From Cinnamomum chago (Eukaryota; Streptophyta; Magnoliopsida; Laurales; Lauraceae), in NCBI GenBank assembly GCA_038049695.1, contig CP142453.1, positions 125,463,001 to 125,527,000 of the forward strand: a stretch of DNA of 64,000 bases, written 5' to 3'. A program made the translations under genes and the position numbers. A model generated the notes under the pieces. The model made no database searches and had not been told where the DNA came from. It worked only from the letters and a program-made list of their open reading frames with translations. This document shows positions 22,616 through 35,700 of this stretch, one piece after another; the first letter of the stretch is position 1; every line of letters begins with the position of its first letter.

Positions 22616-23805
22616 AAGCCAAGGGGATTTTTTTTTAATAAAATCCTCAAGTTTTGAAATAACTTGATATATTATTGAAACATTTACTTGAAATGACATT
22701 CTCTCGATAATACTATGATATTATGAAACATCATCAAAATTAAAAACACTTCAAGAAATTTACCATACAAATGTAACAAAATTGAAAAAAACATGAATGA
22801 TTCTATTAAGATAAATTTATATTATTATATATTTATTTATCTTTATTTATATTTTTTGAGATATTTGTTTTTTTCCTATTTTCAATTATATAAAAAATAG
22901 TTCATTTTCTATGGCACTTTTCATAATATCCGGAGAAATCCCCTAAATTTGAAAATATATTTGTAACATTGGTCAATACATATATCACTGAACTACCAAA
23001 AAATGTAAAATGGATACGGTTCCTTCCCCTGTACCGACACTCGAAACCTTGCCCTAATCGAAGAGTCTTCCAAATGGAGCGGTTGGGTTGAATATGGCAA
23101 TACAATTTCAGGTAGAATCCGTTTGCTCATTTAGGCCCACAACCTTCGAACGTAGCCCAAATTTCTTACTCAACAGTAAATTCGCCATGCAAGGACATAC
23201 CAATAACCTGATCCGACCCGGCTGGGACGTAGCCTTTTATTTATTTATACTATGATTCCCAATGGTCCGAGTCAGGTTAGGTCTAGATCAAGTTTTAACT
23301 ATGGTCAACATAACATGTATAGGCTTATTCAAAATCCAATTCAAATACAGATCAATTTAGGAATTTCTATCTCACATTTAATTTGAAAGTTAAAAGAGTA
23401 AACCTAAGTCATTATTTAACAAGTTTGGTTAGGACTGAAACTCAATTCATTTTTAATTAGGTAAAAAACGTCAGGGTTAATGAACAAGTAGTAGGTCTGT
23501 TGGCCAACAACTCCATCTTAGGAACAACTCCATCTTAGGAAGTAGAGAGGTTTTGTGTTTACCGGAGGGTATGCAATCACCCTAAAATTAGTTGTCAGCT
23601 CCCATGCTTACATCCAAAGGTTTTTGAACTTGGCGGGCGGGATAGACCCTGAGTAATCAAAAGAAAACAGGAGAAATGTCAAGGGTCAACCAACCCCAAA
23701 GAACCCGGACCCATGAACATATTGGTCCGATGTTGAAGGCCCCGGGGCCACTAAATAGACTTTCTATTTGGGGCATTTGGGCACAATACTAAGCCCTAGA
23801 GCTCC
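22616..23805. other. AT-rich spacer upstream of the SWIB gene
   Basis: No coding sequence recognised. The last 100 bp become less AT-rich and lead into the promoter of the SWIB gene. Confidence 0.5.
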
Positions 23806-23812
23806 ATAAAAG
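23806..23812 (+). promoter_or_regulatory. Possible TATA box of the SWIB gene
   Basis: CATAAAAGG lies about 80 bp upstream of the chosen ATG at 23891. Spacing is reasonable for a plant core promoter; the match to TATAAA is imperfect. Confidence 0.35.
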
Positions 23813-23890
23813 GGTCCTTTGGTTTTGAAAAAGCGCCGTTTCGTTCTCACAGGCGAAGAAAGAGAGTTTGTGAGAGAGAGGGAAAAATAC

Positions 23891-26636
23891 ATGTCGAGGG
23901 TTTTTGGAGGATGCAGAGCTCTCATGGCGGCCGCAAAGGCAGCGGCCAAGGGTGCTGTGACGGACAGCCCAAACCCTAGACGGTCGGCGGCTGCAGCAGC
24001 CAAGGAGAAGACGGCCCCTATTCGCACCACCGGCATTCTGAAGGTGGTGCCTGTCTCACCCGCCATGCGCAGCTTCCTTGGTGTTCCAGAGATCTCACGC
24101 ACTGAGGCTATTAAGAAGATCTGGGAGTACATCAAGCTCAATGACCTTCAGGTGGGTTCTTCTTCTTCTTTTCATCTGGGTTTTACAGTATTGGTACTTT
24201 TTTTTTTTTCTGTTTCGAGAGTTGGGTTGTATTTTAACATATCATTGCTCACAGTATTTTGTTTGTTTCATGCTTTCTTTAATCTTAGTGCTTCTGGTCA
24301 ACTTGCGGGCTTCTTTTATTTTAGTTCCTTGTTGGGTTTTTGGTTTTCTTTGTTTTACAGTCTGGGGTTAGTTCATTTCTAAATTGGGGGATTCTATCTT
24401 TGTGTGCATGCACGTGTGTCTTTTCCATTTCCCCTAAAAAAAAAGAAAGACCACAAAAAAAAAACCCCTTGGGTTTTTGAAAACCCCTATGTTTGACTGG
24501 GGGTCTTGGATGCTCTGTTTCATCCTTTGTATTTTTTTCTTTGATGATAGTTTATGTCGTTTTTTATGTTTAGCTGTTATTTGACATATTTAGATTTACT
24601 TTGGACTGTCTGATCTCATTGTGTTGAGTAGGGAAAAGAAGAAATTATGATAAGATCTATAGGAACAAGAAGGGGGAAGCCAGCAAAGACATAGAATGTA
24701 ATGTATCAGTGAGATAAATGTAGGGCTTATGCCATCAAAAAAAAATGTAGGGCTTACGGTTACAGATTAAAGAAACAAGATGGAAACCTCAAGGTTTCTC
24801 TGAAAATATTATTTGGATGATTTGGATCATCCTTGTTGCTGTCGCCATTATCTTTTTCATGAGAGCCTACGTCCTTGTTATTGTTAATCCTGACTAGCTC
24901 CTGAATCATCTGAACGAGGATATCTTGTTACTTTTAATGCAACATATGACATTGATATTGTTTTTTCTGCTGTGGGTAGACATGCTGAGGGGCTTGCGGG
25001 GACAATAATAAGACTGAACTGGGTGCTGCTTTGAATGGAAAATGGGACGGCTCAGCAGTGGAGGTTGCTGTATGAAAGGTAGAGGGTACTGGTTCTCGTT
25101 TGGTGGTTGTTTCAGGTGCAGGAGGTCAACAGTCAAGTGTGTGTTTGCTGCTCGGTGTGATTTGGGTGTTGTAAGGAATGGTAACATCTTTTACCAAAAA
25201 AATAAAATGCTAACATCAAGTGATGGTCATTGTGCAGATGAGTTATTGGGGTAACTATTCAAGGGAAGGTGTTGATTTTGGGTGTGCTGTGTACAACAGA
25301 AATTAAGGCGCCCATTGTGAGTTTTTGGGTTCAAATTTGGTTTATAGACTGTTTCTGATTTTTGAACATCTTTTGAGATCAGAATTTTGGATTAAATGAG
25401 GACCAGGAACTCGGGCGAATCAGGGTTGTTCAATGGTGAATTCTCAACCGAATTGTGATCTGAAATAGGGACTGCTAGAATGAACTTTCATGGAAAACAG
25501 AGTGATAATTTGGTGGCGAAAGGTGGGAAATCAACAACTATATATGCATATGTAAAACTGGAATTTAAAGATTTTGGGATGAATATAGGTGTTTTGGGTT
25601 ATGGATCGGCGTTTGGAGTTTTGGTCAAGTTTCAGGCCTAGATCATTGGGATGATGAGGGAGAAATTTAAGGGATCATTATAGCTATCAATCGGAGTTAA
25701 TTTTAGGCCAAAATGATAGGATCTTGAAGGGAAACTAAGGTAGCGCTTGGTTCGTTGTAATGAAGGTCGGAATGGAATAGTCATTCCAACGTAATGATCA
25801 TTACCGCGTTTAGTTCGCAAAAAAGTGGTGGAATGACCATTACTTCCGGAATCATCATTCCTTTATGTAAGGGAATGGTCATTGCACTGGGGAGGTAGAG
25901 GAATGGTCATTCCATTCCTTTATAAATTTTTCTTGAGACCAAAGTGCCCCTTTATCACGTCAACCTCTCCACCCTCCTCCTCCTCCTCATCCCCGTCGCC
26001 GGCTAGGAAGGAGGCCGGAAGGCCCCGGCTGGCCTCCCCCCGCGCACCTTCCCCCAAGCCTCTGTCGCTCACCTCTCCATCATGGCCGTCCAAACCCGAT
26101 CTGTTGCTACAATCATCAGCATCGTGCCACCTTCGTGGAAGGGGCGAATATGAAATGGGTGAGAGAGCGTGGTGGAGAAACAGAAGCTCCAAACAGTTCC
26201 AAACAGAAAGCCCCATCTTCGTCGGAATCAGAAAGCCCCAGTTCCAAATAGAAAGCCCCATCTTCGGCGGAATCAGAAAGCCCCAGTTCCAAACAGGAAG
26301 CCCCATCTTTGGTGGTAGGAAGAGAGGACTCAGAGATCGAGGCGTGAGGCGATGGAGAGGAGAACCTCTGGGCAGTGGGCGATGGGGGTTCTGCGCCTAG
26401 GTGATGAGGGAGAAGATGTTGATGAGTGCTGGGGGCCTTTGCGCTGGGTGGTGACGGAGGTGTTGGTTGAGAGAGATGGCCAGAGGTGGAAGGAGATGAT
26501 GATTGTGAGATGGGTGTTTGAAAGACTGGATGGGCGTTGCATTGCGCAGGGGAGGTAGTGAGGTGGATGTGAGGCGTGAGGGGATGACGGAGATGGAGAT
26601 GGAGATGGTGATTATGGAGATCTGCACAGGGAATAG

Positions 26637-26712
<76 letters not shown>

Positions 26713-29700
26713 TCGCTGGGATGGAGGGGCCGTGAGGGAGTTTTGGGATCGGCGCTGGGAGATGGAGGTTGGTGAAGAGGAGTGATGAGAGGATCGAGAG
26801 GCGAGAGAAGTCTGCGCACGGGTCCTTGATGGCGACTGGGAGGGGGGAGGTGGAGGAAAGATAGAAAGGAAGAAAGAAGATGTGCAGGGAGATGCAGGTG
26901 AATGGCCCAGCCGACGATTGGGAGGGGGAGGTGGAGGAGGGTATTTTAGTTAGTTTTATGTAAATTTTATTTCATTTCGGGCATCATTCCAGCGTACCAA
27001 ACGCAAGAACAGGAATAAGAAATCCATTACTGGGTTGATTTTTCAGTAAAACCAAACGTTGGAATGACAATCATCATTCTTGCCTTATTCCATTCCAGAC
27101 TCATTCCACTCTCCATTCCATTCTTGCCTAAAACCATTCTAGCGAACCAAATGCTACGTAATGGAAAAAAGGGTCTCCGAGGATGATGAGATTAGGACAA
27201 ATTAAAATTGGATGGCCCTGTTGGAAAACAAATATTGCCAAATAAAATCGGTGGATCAGGGAAAACTATCCTGATAATTTCATAATCCAATCTCTTCAGA
27301 AGGCCTCAAATGGCTATTAGTTTAAATTTGGCAGCCTGATTCATCATGAATCACGAGAAATTGGCCAAAAACTCCTGATCATTGATTTCACACGATATGT
27401 AGAACGGGATGAAAAAGCAGTCTCTTTTTTCAATTTTTTGTTCTTGTGGGGCCCAAAATCATGACTTGAACAATGAATTATTTCTGGAATGTCAAACACA
27501 GTTAGGATGAACTTGTAGGTTAAGCGATCGAACAGGTGATTAGTGAAGAATAAGCATGCAATCTCCAGTTTTATTATCGGATAAAAGATTATTATGATAT
27601 TTAAGTATACAAATTAAGACATAATCCTAGCTTTGGGAAGGGATGGATCATGATGATGTTTCGAGACACATTAGGTCTTGAACGGCTGAGATCACTCGTT
27701 AATAGAGAAAGTGTGTCAGCTGGCAATATTTGTTGGTGGGTCCCATTTCTTGTGAGACCCCATGCAACTGATTAGCAGCTGGCGTACGGATAGAAGTGTG
27801 GAGTAGCGACTCTAAACACCTATCACATGACATTTTGGATGAAATTATGATTTCGTACTGCTCGATCTCCAACGTATGGTCAGGATTTAAAAAAAAAGAT
27901 TATGTGGAGAGTACAGGCTAATCTGATTTGACTCCACCTAGTTTCACCTAGTCTTCTAATGTTGTTGTCAGAGAATTTGGAAGGCAGATGAGGGCCATAT
28001 TTTCTTGATTGTCATTTCTTGGAATAAGTGCCTTCTTTAATGTTTGAGTTTTTATTTTTATTTTGCTTTTTTACAAAAAGGTCCCTCTATAAATACGGTT
28101 TGACTATTAGTCAAGAGAGGTTTTAGTAAAAATCTAAAATATAGGGACCTTTTTGAGGTTATGTGAACATTTAGGGTTCTTTTTGAAGAAGACATTTATC
28201 TCACACGAGATCCTTCCACACATCACATGAAAGATACTTTAGATCATTAGGATGCAATCACATAACATAATAGTTCTCAGAGAAAACCCTTCATCCATTT
28301 TTCAAAATTCAAATGGGAGGCCCCGTACAGTCTTAAAAACATTGAAAAATCACAATTTTTTTATATATAACATTAAGAGTTATTTTACAAAAAGACCCCT
28401 AAATGTTCATAAAACCTCAAAAAGGTCCCTATATTTTAGATTTTTACTAAAACATCTTAATCAAACAATATTATGAATATAGAGGGACCTTTTTGTAAAA
28501 AAAAAGAAAACTCAAATATTAAAGAAGGCACTTGTTCCAAGATATGACAATCAAGAAATTATGGGCCTCATTTGCATTCCAAATTCTCTGATAACAACAT
28601 CAGACTAGGTGGAGTCAAATCGGATTTAACTCATTTTTCAAGATTAGTCTGTACTCACCACGTCACATTACATTTATACCTGTGATGCCATACATCCAAT
28701 GAAATGATAATCTTTTTTAAAATTATGACCATACGTTGGGGATCGAGTTGTACGAAATCCTAATCCCATCCAAAATGTCATATGATATGTGCTAAGAGTC
28801 GCTACTCCACACATCTATCCATACGCTGGCGGCTAATCACAGTCACATGGGGTCTCGCAAGAAATGGGACCCACCAACAGATATTGCCAGCTGCCCCACT
28901 CTCTCTATTAACGAGTGATCTCAGCCGTTCAAGACCTACAATGTCTGGAAACAACATCTTGATCCATCCCTTCCCAAAGCTAGGGTTATGTCATAATTTT
29001 TATACTTAAATATCATAATAATATTTTATCCGATAATAAAACTGGAAATTGCATGCTTGTTCCATCACTTGGTACCCACAGGTTCATCCTAGCCGTCTTT
29101 GACATTCTGGAAATAAATCATTGTTCAGGTCATGATTTCGGACCCATAGGAACAAAAAATTGAAAAAAGGGACTGCTTTTTCATCCCGTTTTACGTACGA
29201 TGTGAAATCAATGATCATGAGTTTTTGGCCAATTTCTCGTGATTCATGATGAATTAGGCTGCTAAATTTATCCTGATAATTGCCATCCTTATATGGATGG
29301 CCCTGTTGGAAATTTGCTTGGATCAGGGTCTATTAAGGTCCTAGTAAGAAGAAACAGGATGACGAAGTTAGGGTGGATCAGGGATTGTTGGTCATTGTCC
29401 ATTACTAATCTTGCTTCAGAGGTGACAATTAAGGATCTTTTTGTAGTTTTCGAGGAAGCAGGACCAGTTTTTGAAGATTTCATACCGAAAGATAAACTAT
29501 CTGGTAGAGGTAGAGGAGTTGGTTTTGTGTGATTTAAAACAGAATGGGATGCAAATCGAGCCATTCAGAAATTGAATGGTAAAGTGGTGAAAGGTAAGAC
29601 GATTGGAGTACAGAAGGCTAAATATTTTGAAAGAAGTGTCAAGAAATCCGGCCAGATTGTCCCAGCCACTGTTTTCAAACAAGATGCATCTATTTTCTCA

Positions 29701-32700
29701 GAGGAGAAAGGAGGATCAAATATTCAGGCAGTGCACCAGGGAGAGAAAAAAGTTGGTAATGAGCAGGTTTGGGTTGAGGAAGACAGTGATTATAAGGTTG
29801 TAAAATTGGCAACTTCATTGGTTAGGTCCTTGAAGGAGGAGGTTTGTAACACTTTCGTTGCAACAGTTGGGCGTTTTGAAACCACTGATCGTGATATTCA
29901 ACGCTGGCTTTTTTCAGAGAATGGGATTACTGCTGAGGTGAGGCGTCTAATAAATATGCTTTATTGGATCAAACCTTTGTATCAAGAAGATTATTCTAAG
30001 ATTGTCCAACTAGGTGTTGTCCTTTATGGTTCTATTGGTCTAAGGATAGATTGTTGGACAGAAGTTCTGGGGCCTGTGTTACACCCATACTGGATTCATC
30101 TAGAAGGAATCCCCTTGCATGCTTGGGATGAGAGGGTTTTTCTCCGTCTGGGTGAATGTTTGGGGGTGGTTATGGAAGTTGATGAAGAAACGAAACAAAG
30201 AAGATTAGATATGGTTCGTATGCTAATCTTGAGAGATCCTCTTCGCCGTTTGCCTGAGTCTCTTGCTTTGGAGGTTGAAGGGGTCAGATTCACTGTTTTG
30301 ATTTGTGATGAAGGGTGGAGGATCAACGATGAGAATCGGAATCCAGATTCAGGTCGCTGGGCGTCTGCTTCTGCGAGGAGGACCACATCAATTATGGATG
30401 CTGTCGGCGAGATTTCTGGTGATTTAGGTTTCAAAGTTCAAAATCCTGCTGAAGATAAGGTAATCTCTCCTATGATTAATTGTATGTTGAAAGAGGGAGA
30501 GAAGAATCCGGATATTGCAGTTGCTTTGGCAAAAAATCAGGGGCAGATGGAGTTCCATCGCACGCCAGGGAGAGATACAGATCGAGCTTTTCTAGTTGCC
30601 CATCTTTAAAGCATATTTTTGGAAAATTGCGCAATGACCTATTTGCCCCTGCTACTAAATCATTGTTACATAGTACCCTTGTTGGGCCTTCTGAAGTGCA
30701 GATTGCTACCCAGCCAGTCTATCCGACAGGGGACTTTGGGCTTTTACACCAATCCAAGTGTAAGGCCCATCCAGAATTCAGTGTCGATCCTATGGATATG
30801 GTTTCCAATCAAAGAGAGGACAAAGGCAACATGGGTGATATTACATTAATGGATTCACGTACTTAGTTAGCAGGGCGGTGGGGGGATTGCTGTTCTAGTA
30901 GTGATGATGGCGATTTGGCTGAAAATGATCAGCTACATGACTTCTATCAGAATCATGATCAAGCAATAGTTGCTGTGGATAATGATGCCTCTGATGAAGT
31001 CTTTGCAATGGAAGGTCTCTTAGATAATGGTGGTGAAGATGAAGCTAATAGGTCTATTGAAGATAAACTTTTTGAGATTAGCCAGTCTTCTGGGTATAAC
31101 CATGGAGGGACATGTAGGGGAACTTAGGAAGTTCATTCATGATATGTTGGTTCAGGATAAGGCAGTAGGGAAGCAGCAAGAGGTTTGCAAAAGTCGTAAG
31201 AAGTCCAGAACTCAAAGAGAGTTAGAAAAGTTGGCGTCTTCAATAAATTATGATCGACCGACTGGTGCTAAAGAGGATGGTGTGAAATTATTAGGTTTAT
31301 GAAGCTGATTTCCTGGAATGTTCGTGGCATGAATTCAATTTCAAAGCGAGCAGTGATGAAAGGAGTGGTCCACTCTTTTAAAGGTGAGTGTTTGTTTATC
31401 CAGGAGACTAAAATGGAGAATATAGATGATTAAGGAGTTTTTTTGGATGATCTTAACAGGTCATGGGATGCTGTTTTGAAAGGGGGATGGCATGTTAATT
31501 CGTCTCGTCCAATCAGTTGGATGCCTCCTCGTAGTGGTATTCTAAGGCTTAATTTTGATGAGAGCTTTCACACATCATCTAGGCGAGGTGGAATAGGGGG
31601 TGTTATAATGGATCATTCTGGTAATTATTGTTAGAAGTTTTTCCGGGCCATTGGAAGCTTCGAATGCTAATGAAGCTGGAGTGTTTGCTATGTTGGTTGT
31701 CGGGAATTATTAAAGCTAGATGGTTATTTCTCTCTTATTGAAGGAGATTCCTTTTTTGTAATTCAACGGGGTTTAGGTAAGACCATGTGTTCTTGGAGAT
31801 TGACAGATTGGGTGGAAGAGGTACTGGATATTTCCTATCAGCTTCAAGCTTCATTTCATCACATTCTTAGAGAGGCCAATGTGATAGCTGATGGTTTTGC
31901 AAAGGAAGGACTTACTCAAGAAACTATCTTTTTTGATATCTAACGTTGTTTTTTGTTGTTTGTCTCTTTACTCTTAAGTAGTTTGTCCTTTTGTCTTTGT
32001 ATCTTCCCTTTGCGTTGAAATAAAATTTTATTGTTATAAAAAAAAATTAAGGTTTTATGTGGATTAGGTCTTTACATTTCTTGGGGTTAGGGTTTTTAGG
32101 GTATGGGATGAGGGAAAGTTATTTGTGCACCCAGCTGGAATTGGGCCGCACACAATGGGTGCGCCCATGGGCTGGCCATGAACTTTTGATGCTACCAGCT
32201 GTGTCAACAGTGTACTATAATATATAAAAAATGCTTTCATTAAATATAGTATGTCAAAATTATAAATCATATGCATTTATGAATTTTTTTTATAGTTACT
32301 GAAGTCTTATGTCAATCTAAACAAAAGATATAAGTTCTGATGGAGATGTAATGGATTTATCATAAACTGAATTTTAAAAGACAACTGAAAAAACCATGAT
32401 AATGCATAATGGAAGGGAAATGCGGGGCGGGCAAGGGAAGATTGGGCTCTCATCAAACTCTAAACGAGGAGGCATTAGGGATCTCGAGGAGAAGTCAAGA
32501 AGCCACTCATCAACCATTCTAATTAGCCAAAGAGGCTTTACATCATTATATAGGAAATGAAATAACCCTGGGACTAATCTGTATCATCCAAACACATTGA
32601 TGGCGACTAATCTGTATCATCCAAACACATTGATGGCCGGGATTAAAACATCCTACTAAAATCATAATTAAAAGTTGTAAATAATATAAAAATAACATAA

Positions 32701-35700
32701 AATGAATGGACTGGGCCCATTGGCCGGTCGACCTATAGGGACCATGTGTTTGTCCTGCATCACATGATAGTTGACAGAAAAAAAAACATCTTGGATCTTG
32801 AAAATACCATTTGCACCTGAGACTTCCATATTTTGAGAGTAGGGTTGTACATAACCTGGGCACAGGGCGAGATTTTGAACTGATTGGACTGCGCTTTTGG
32901 GTTGGGTCTATTCAAATTCAAGTTCTTCAGAATTTGAAGGTAAATCATCCACCAGTGCAGATGCTTTGAAGGCAAATCATCTACCACTATGGATGCCATT
33001 GCTAGGATGAGATTCAGTGTTGCAGCATTGGTCTTCATCCTTCCTGAGTTATGGTGCATGCCTATCAATGTCATCTAGTTCAAGTGGAGGGAGGTGGCCT
33101 TTTGCTAATCCTGCCTCTCTTTTTTTTTTGTGGGGTGGGGGGGCGGCAATTGCTTGATTTGCCGTCTCTTGCTTTGATGGCCTTGTAGCTGTTTTTGTAT
33201 TTTTCCTTGCTGCTTTTGTTTGGATGGTTGCTTTAGTTCTTTTGGTGTTTCTTCCATGCTTTTCAATATATTCATTTTGTACTGCTAACCTGCTGATTAA
33301 TATAGAAGTTACCATTCAAATAAAAAAAAAAAAACACTCCAGGCCCAAGCCAGGCTATGTAGAAGTAGAATCTTATCCAGGGGGCAATTTTGTGTGTGTC
33401 TGTCCATTATTATTATGATTACTTTTTAATAGCTTATTGCCAATGGTGGTTTTGAGATCTAAACAACTATATCTGCAAGTTTTGTAAGTTCTTCCTCATC
33501 TTCAATAGTGGACCCAGGATTTTTATTTGGGTGGTGCGGACAATGGTCAAGTGAATAAGTCAAATAATAAAAATAGAACTTTTAATCTATAATTAAAGAA
33601 GTTTCTCGATCCCACATATGACCACTTGGGTCCACCTCTGCTCATCTTTAAAATGTTGGTCATTTATCAATGGAAAATATACTGATGAATATTGAGGTTT
33701 TAGTGGTACTTAAGGTATTTTTAAGAATTTAATATTTAGGATTCTTTTGTACTTTAGGAATTTTCTTTATACTGGAGTCTTAGGTAAGTACAATTGTATT
33801 TAGGAAGTTCTACTGTTTAATAAGATGAGATTGAAGCGTTTGAGGATAAGAAAGTATAGTTTAAAATGGCGATGAGAGGGTTGAAAATTTTGAAAACTGT
33901 TAATGATATAAAATTAGTGAAATTCTTAATGGTATTTTTCTTCTATATGATTTTTTTTGCCCTCCCTTTTTATCCTTCTCTTCTTATTATGCTTCATTTC
34001 CATTGTCACTTGTATTCTTCTAAGTTTTCTTCCATTATCCGTCTCCTACAATACACCTGTAATACTGATAATAATAACAACAAATATCAGAAGCTAAAAT
34101 GTGGTTGGATGGATGGTGGCTTCTCTTTATTTTTGGGTTGAAATGGACCAATATGCTGGGCATCTGGGGGATTTTCGAATGTGCAGCTAGATGTGTCATT
34201 CCATATAATCTTTTAGAGAAACCTCAATATGGCACGAAGGTAGCTGAAATCATTCAATATAAATCTTATGACAGGATAGGGTAAACTTCCACCACTACGC
34301 CCCCAACCCCATCACCCACTCTCAACACACCCCTAATATCATATATTACATCCTTGGTATACTGTGTTTGGTGGTTGTTTATTAAAATAAAATCCTGATA
34401 TTGCAGAAAGAGAGATATCAGGATATGCATAACGTCTTTATTGCTTTAGGTTTTTACAAGTGAAGCTATGTTTTGAATTGGATATATTGTTTATTTAATG
34501 ATTCTCACCATATATAGACTGTATCCCCGAAATCTCCTTGATATTCAATCTCCGATGGATTCAATTTCCATAAGGGAGTGTTTATCTGATGGTCAGTTTT
34601 TGGATATTCACCTTTGATTCTTCATTTTAAACTTTATTGGAATGCAATCTTAAAATTCCTTGGAAATCAATTACATGAAACAAACAGGTCCTTTGTAATG
34701 AACTTTTCGAAGTTACCATTTAGAGGGTAGAGAGTATCTTGCGCGAGAATTGAGGTAGTGAACTAAAGTTCAATGTGAACATGCCTGAATTTTGGACAAC
34801 TCATTTGGATCTCCCTTTGTTTTCACAGCTCAATTCATTAGTAACATTTATGTTTGCCTGAAAGCGTAGTGGTAACATCAAGGAATTAGAGCTGTCTTTA
34901 AAGTAGTGAGTGCATCTACTTCAAGGAGTCTCAGGTAGTGTGAGTGGTAGATCCTACCAACTCTCTGGAATCTAAATAGCTACATCGTATCTCTGTCTCA
35001 GAATGCAAGATGGGGAACATCTCACATCAATGCTACCCACCCTTCTCGAGTTCGGAAAATATGTGTATAAAGCAGTAAATGTATGATTCAGCTACTGGGA
35101 TAGCAACTAGGGCTGCCAATGGACCTCTGATTTACCTAGTTACTCGAAGAATCAGATCTGATCTGCAAAATCCAGTCATTTATCCTCTTTTTGGACTTGA
35201 TTGTTAATCAGGTTTGTGTCTGGGTCCACTCGGTTCCTTACCCAAAAAATCATGCACGTAAGTGATGTTTATAAAATATTATATATATTTTTTTCAAAAT
35301 GTGTTAATTAATAATGTATTAATAGTATATGTAAAATTAAAGCTTATAAGAGCTTACATTGCAGCTGGTAGCCTTTCAGTTATATGGTCGATATCGACCA
35401 TATCGCAAAACGACAAAAAAAAGAAAAAAAAAAGTCCATACGAGGATCCTTCCCGTATCGAACATGGAACTAAGTCCTGCTGGGACGTATGCAGTCCTAC
35501 GGGGATTTTACCCATAAATTCCTCTTGTTTATATTTAATAATGATGGTTGATGACGATGGTTGTCTGAGTACATTCACATGAGCCAACTAAAATTTTGTG
35601 TGCCAGGAAGCATGATTTGTATTTTGTTTGATATTTTTGTGCATGTAGAATCCAGCTAATAAAAGGGAGATTAACTGTGATGCAAAGCTGAAAGCAATAT

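Larger units (their letters stand above)
25739..27158. mobile_element. Harbinger-like non-autonomous element, 1420 bp
   Basis: The ends are inverted repeats (left GGTAGCGCTTGGTTCG; right, read inward, CGTAGCATTTGGTTCG) flanked by TAA on both sides (25736-25738 and 27159-27161). The 3-bp TAA duplication and the TTTGGTTC-type end fit PIF/Harbinger. The subterminal parts repeat GGAATGGTCATTCC-like motifs. No transposase was found. The GC-rich middle (about 25970-26900) is unlike the ends and may be captured sequence. Confidence 0.7.
29290..32047 (+). mobile_element. L1-type LINE with large internal deletion
   Basis: In order: a decayed ORF1, the first 44 codons of an ORF2 endonuclease, then directly an RNase H-like end, and a 3' A-rich tail (about 32037-32047) after AATAAAA. 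The reverse transcriptase and most of the endonuclease are missing. It lies in the SWIB intron in the same orientation. The exact 5' end is unclear. Confidence 0.8.
24152..35648 (+). other. 11.5-kb intron of the SWIB gene, packed with mobile elements
   Basis: The donor GTGGGT and acceptor TAG bracket 11497 bp. Contents in order: AT-rich spacer (24152-25735), Harbinger-like element, a short gap, a foldback of about 1.95 kb, a LINE, a LINE tail, a hAT-like MITE and spacer to 35648. Coding frames inside belong to these elements. Confidence 0.8.

Noticed and set aside
23819..23890. Extension of the SWIB frame upstream of 23891
   Set aside because: It would need a non-ATG start; the first in-frame ATG is at 23891.
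24152..24382. Continuation of the SWIB exon 1 frame to 24382
   Set aside because: The sequence after GTGGGT is T-rich intron; the missing half of the domain is found at 35649-35774 after a good acceptor.
25882..26400. 172-aa proline/serine-rich frame in the Harbinger-like element
   Set aside because: It crosses the internal tandem repeat and low-complexity sequence; no homology recognised, and the opposite strand is equally open.
26397..26819. Frame with long Ser-Leu repeats on the minus strand
   Set aside because: Produced by the (GA)n microsatellite.
34860..35060. tRNA- or SINE-like stretch (GTAGTGGTA, GAGTGGTAGATCC motifs)
   Set aside because: No cloverleaf, no B box in the right place and no poly-A tail or duplication.
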